Assembly: GCF_005154805.1 (NCBI RefSeq)
Contig: NZ_CP039727.1
Span: forward strand, 5,081,501-5,145,500
Direction: 5' to 3'
Length of the DNA stretch: 64,000 nucleotides
Source of the DNA: Bacillus sp. S3
GTDB lineage: Bacteria; Bacillota; Bacilli; Bacillales; Cytobacillaceae
The notes under the pieces are model-generated. The model saw only the letters and a list, made by a program, of their open reading frames with translations, had not been told where the DNA came from and did no database searches. Shown one piece after another: positions 62,951 through 64,000 of this stretch. Numbering within the stretch: the first letter of the stretch is position 1; each line of letters begins with the position of its first letter. Position numbers and translations under genes: made by a program.

Positions 62951-63387
62951 CTATACCGAAATTTTACCTGTTACCCAGCCTTCAATGAACTGCTCTAATG
63001 AAGAGGCTACCCAGGTCCGGCTGTCATCCTCGTGATTCCACACATAGATATCGGTTTTTTCGATGGTTCCATTTTTTAAAATGGCGTAGGCAAATAAATC
63101 GCCATTCCCTGCGTCGGAGAAAAAGAATAGATGATCAAACGGCATGTAAATATCTTTATAATCCTCAAAGTTTCTAAAAAATAGATTGTCCTTGACCATT
63201 TGAGTGGTGGACCAAATCAGAGACAATTCCACTTGTCGAAAACACCATTTGTTTCGTTAAATAAGCTGGCTAATTCATCTGGCAGTTCGACATTTAATTC
63301 TTTTTGAATTTGTGAAATTTCGCTCTCAGTCGCGGGTTCTTTAAAATGATATTCATTCGAAATGGCGGTGATATATTTTTTCCACAT
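62951..63387 (-). pseudogene. frameshifted SUKH (SMI1/KNR4-family) gene
   Basis: The N-terminal part (63217-63387, 56 residues: MWKKYITAISNEYHFKEP, LPDELASLFNETNGVFDKW) and the C-terminal part (62951-63232, 93 residues: SLIWSTTQMVKDNLFFR, MPFDHLFFFSDAGNGDLFAYA, WNHEDDSRTWVASSLEQFIEGW) lie in different frames and overlap by 16 bases. Together they make one SUKH domain of normal length (about 145). Many SUKH proteins are immunity proteins against secreted toxins. A single-base indel near 63220-63232 disrupts it, or else it is a sequencing error. No adjacent toxin gene is visible. Confidence 0.8.
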
Positions 63388-63393
63388 GGATCA

Positions 63394-64000
63394 TCAAACT
63401 CCTTCTTGGGATAACTCTTTTAATCGTTTCATCGCAGAGTGCACGGTAAGTCTATGGAATGCTATTAATTTATTTTTAAAAATAACTCCGTAGATCCCAT
63501 AGGGTGTGGGTGAAAGTCTCAACAATTCTTCCCTGTTTTTGATATCAATGATTTTTCCGTTTATGCCTAATTTATTTGCTCCCTCGATAACATTAACAGT
63601 TGCTATCTCTACAAATGGGCACTGCTGTGTCCGCAGGATGGTTAAATCTTTAAAAGGTTTGAGTCGCTCTTCCCAATCGTTTGGAAAATAGGGGTCAGGG
63701 GCGTTCCCGAATTTATGAACAAGTAATTCAAAACCATATGGTGCACGGTCCACTTCGATAAAGTTATTTTTTATAAAAATGTCCTTACTGGGGGTCCAGG
63801 AAGTGTTTGGATTTGTTACCACAATCACGCCAGCTTTATTTTGTTCCTTAGCATCTTGAATACATTGATTAATCAATTTCGAGGCATAGCCTTTTCCGGT
63901 TACATTCACCCATAAGCAATGAATCACTAAATAATTTTCGCCATAGACAACTCTTGAAGAATATTCAATCGGCGTATATTCAATAAACCCCGCCGGTTTG
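63394..64000 (-). CDS. GNAT acetyltransferase with YoaP-type C-terminal domain (partial)
   Basis: The frame is open to the right window edge, so the N-terminus is missing; at least 202 residues are visible. The GNAT part has VIHCLWVNVTGKGYASKLINQCI (acetyl-CoA loop) and VIVVTNPNTSWTPSKDIFIKNNF. The C-terminal region (CPFVEIATVNVIEGANKLG, PYGIYGVIFKNKLIAFHRLT) matches the YoaP domain. Substrate unknown. It precedes the frameshifted SUKH gene on the same strand. Confidence 0.85.
   Translation of the reverse strand, partial: KPAGFIEYTPIEYSSRVVYGENYLVIHCLWVNVTGKGYASKLINQCIQDAKEQNKAGVIVVTNPNTSWTPSKDIFIKNNFIEVDRAPYGFELLVHKFGNAPDPYFPNDWEERLKPFKDLTILRTQQCPFVEIATVNVIEGANKLGINGKIIDIKNREELLRLSPTPYGIYGVIFKNKLIAFHRLTVHSAMKRLKELSQEGV

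Overview
The window looks like chromosomal DNA of a low-GC, spore-forming Bacillaceae bacterium (Bacillus/Neobacillus-like). Evidence: strong GGAGG-type ribosome binding sites with frequent GTG/TTG starts, A/T-rich codons, a Spo0E-type phosphatase, a YoaP-like acetyltransferase, and Bacillus-style TagU, TagGH and CapABC proteins. No rRNA or tRNA gene was seen. The genus is an inference; no database was consulted.

Layout. 1-2.1 kb: right part of an IS21-family insertion sequence (istA cut by the window edge, istB, a small passenger ORF, terminal repeats). 2.4-3.3 kb: tagU, an LCP ligase that joins glycans to the wall. 3.5-25.05 kb, minus strand: a long Wzy-type polysaccharide cluster. In transcription order it has a Wzz-like modulator, tyrosine kinase and PHP phosphatase; a leader RNA; an EpsC-like dehydratase, GalU-type pyrophosphorylase, initiating sugar transferase, reductase, glycosyltransferases, acetyltransferase, Wzy polymerase and Wzx flippase; then rfbACDB for dTDP-rhamnose, and a UDP-glucose dehydrogenase with a UDP-glucuronate epimerase. 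25.3-36.7 kb, plus strand: an SGNH-like protein and two giant secreted proteins built from Ig-like repeats and C-terminal GW/WYY cell-wall-binding repeats. 37.0-38.0 kb: a two-gene module with a PIN-domain protein. 38.2-52.5 kb: a second glycan locus with mnaA, a ManNAcA-type dehydrogenase, TagGH ABC exporter, glycosyltransferases and a methyltransferase/coiled-coil protein, plus an Asp2-like hydrolase and a beta-helix (pectate-lyase-like) protein. 52.6-54.5 kb: mostly non-coding, with a second leader RNA, the remnant of another surface gene, a Spo0E-like gene and a small minus-strand ORF. 54.5-58.2 kb: a third giant surface protein. 58.3-64 kb: a LysM-NlpC/P60 hydrolase, a GC-rich wall-binding protein, three intergenic tandem-repeat arrays, a frameshifted SUKH gene and a partial YoaP-like gene.

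How it fits together. The window is a cell-envelope island. One polymer would be made by the Wzx/Wzy route (rhamnose- and probably uronic-acid-containing), a second by the ABC-transporter route (probably ManNAcA-containing). TagU could attach them, and surface proteins with wall-binding repeats could dock on them. Both polymer operons are preceded by related leader RNAs: a conserved TAG(G)CATG...AGAGGA core followed by a hairpin and a U-run, resembling in position and layout the EAR/epsC antitermination element. The most novel hypothesis is that the methyltransferase/coiled-coil protein beside TagGH is a chain-capping molecular ruler comparable to WbdD of Gram-negative ABC-dependent O-antigens.
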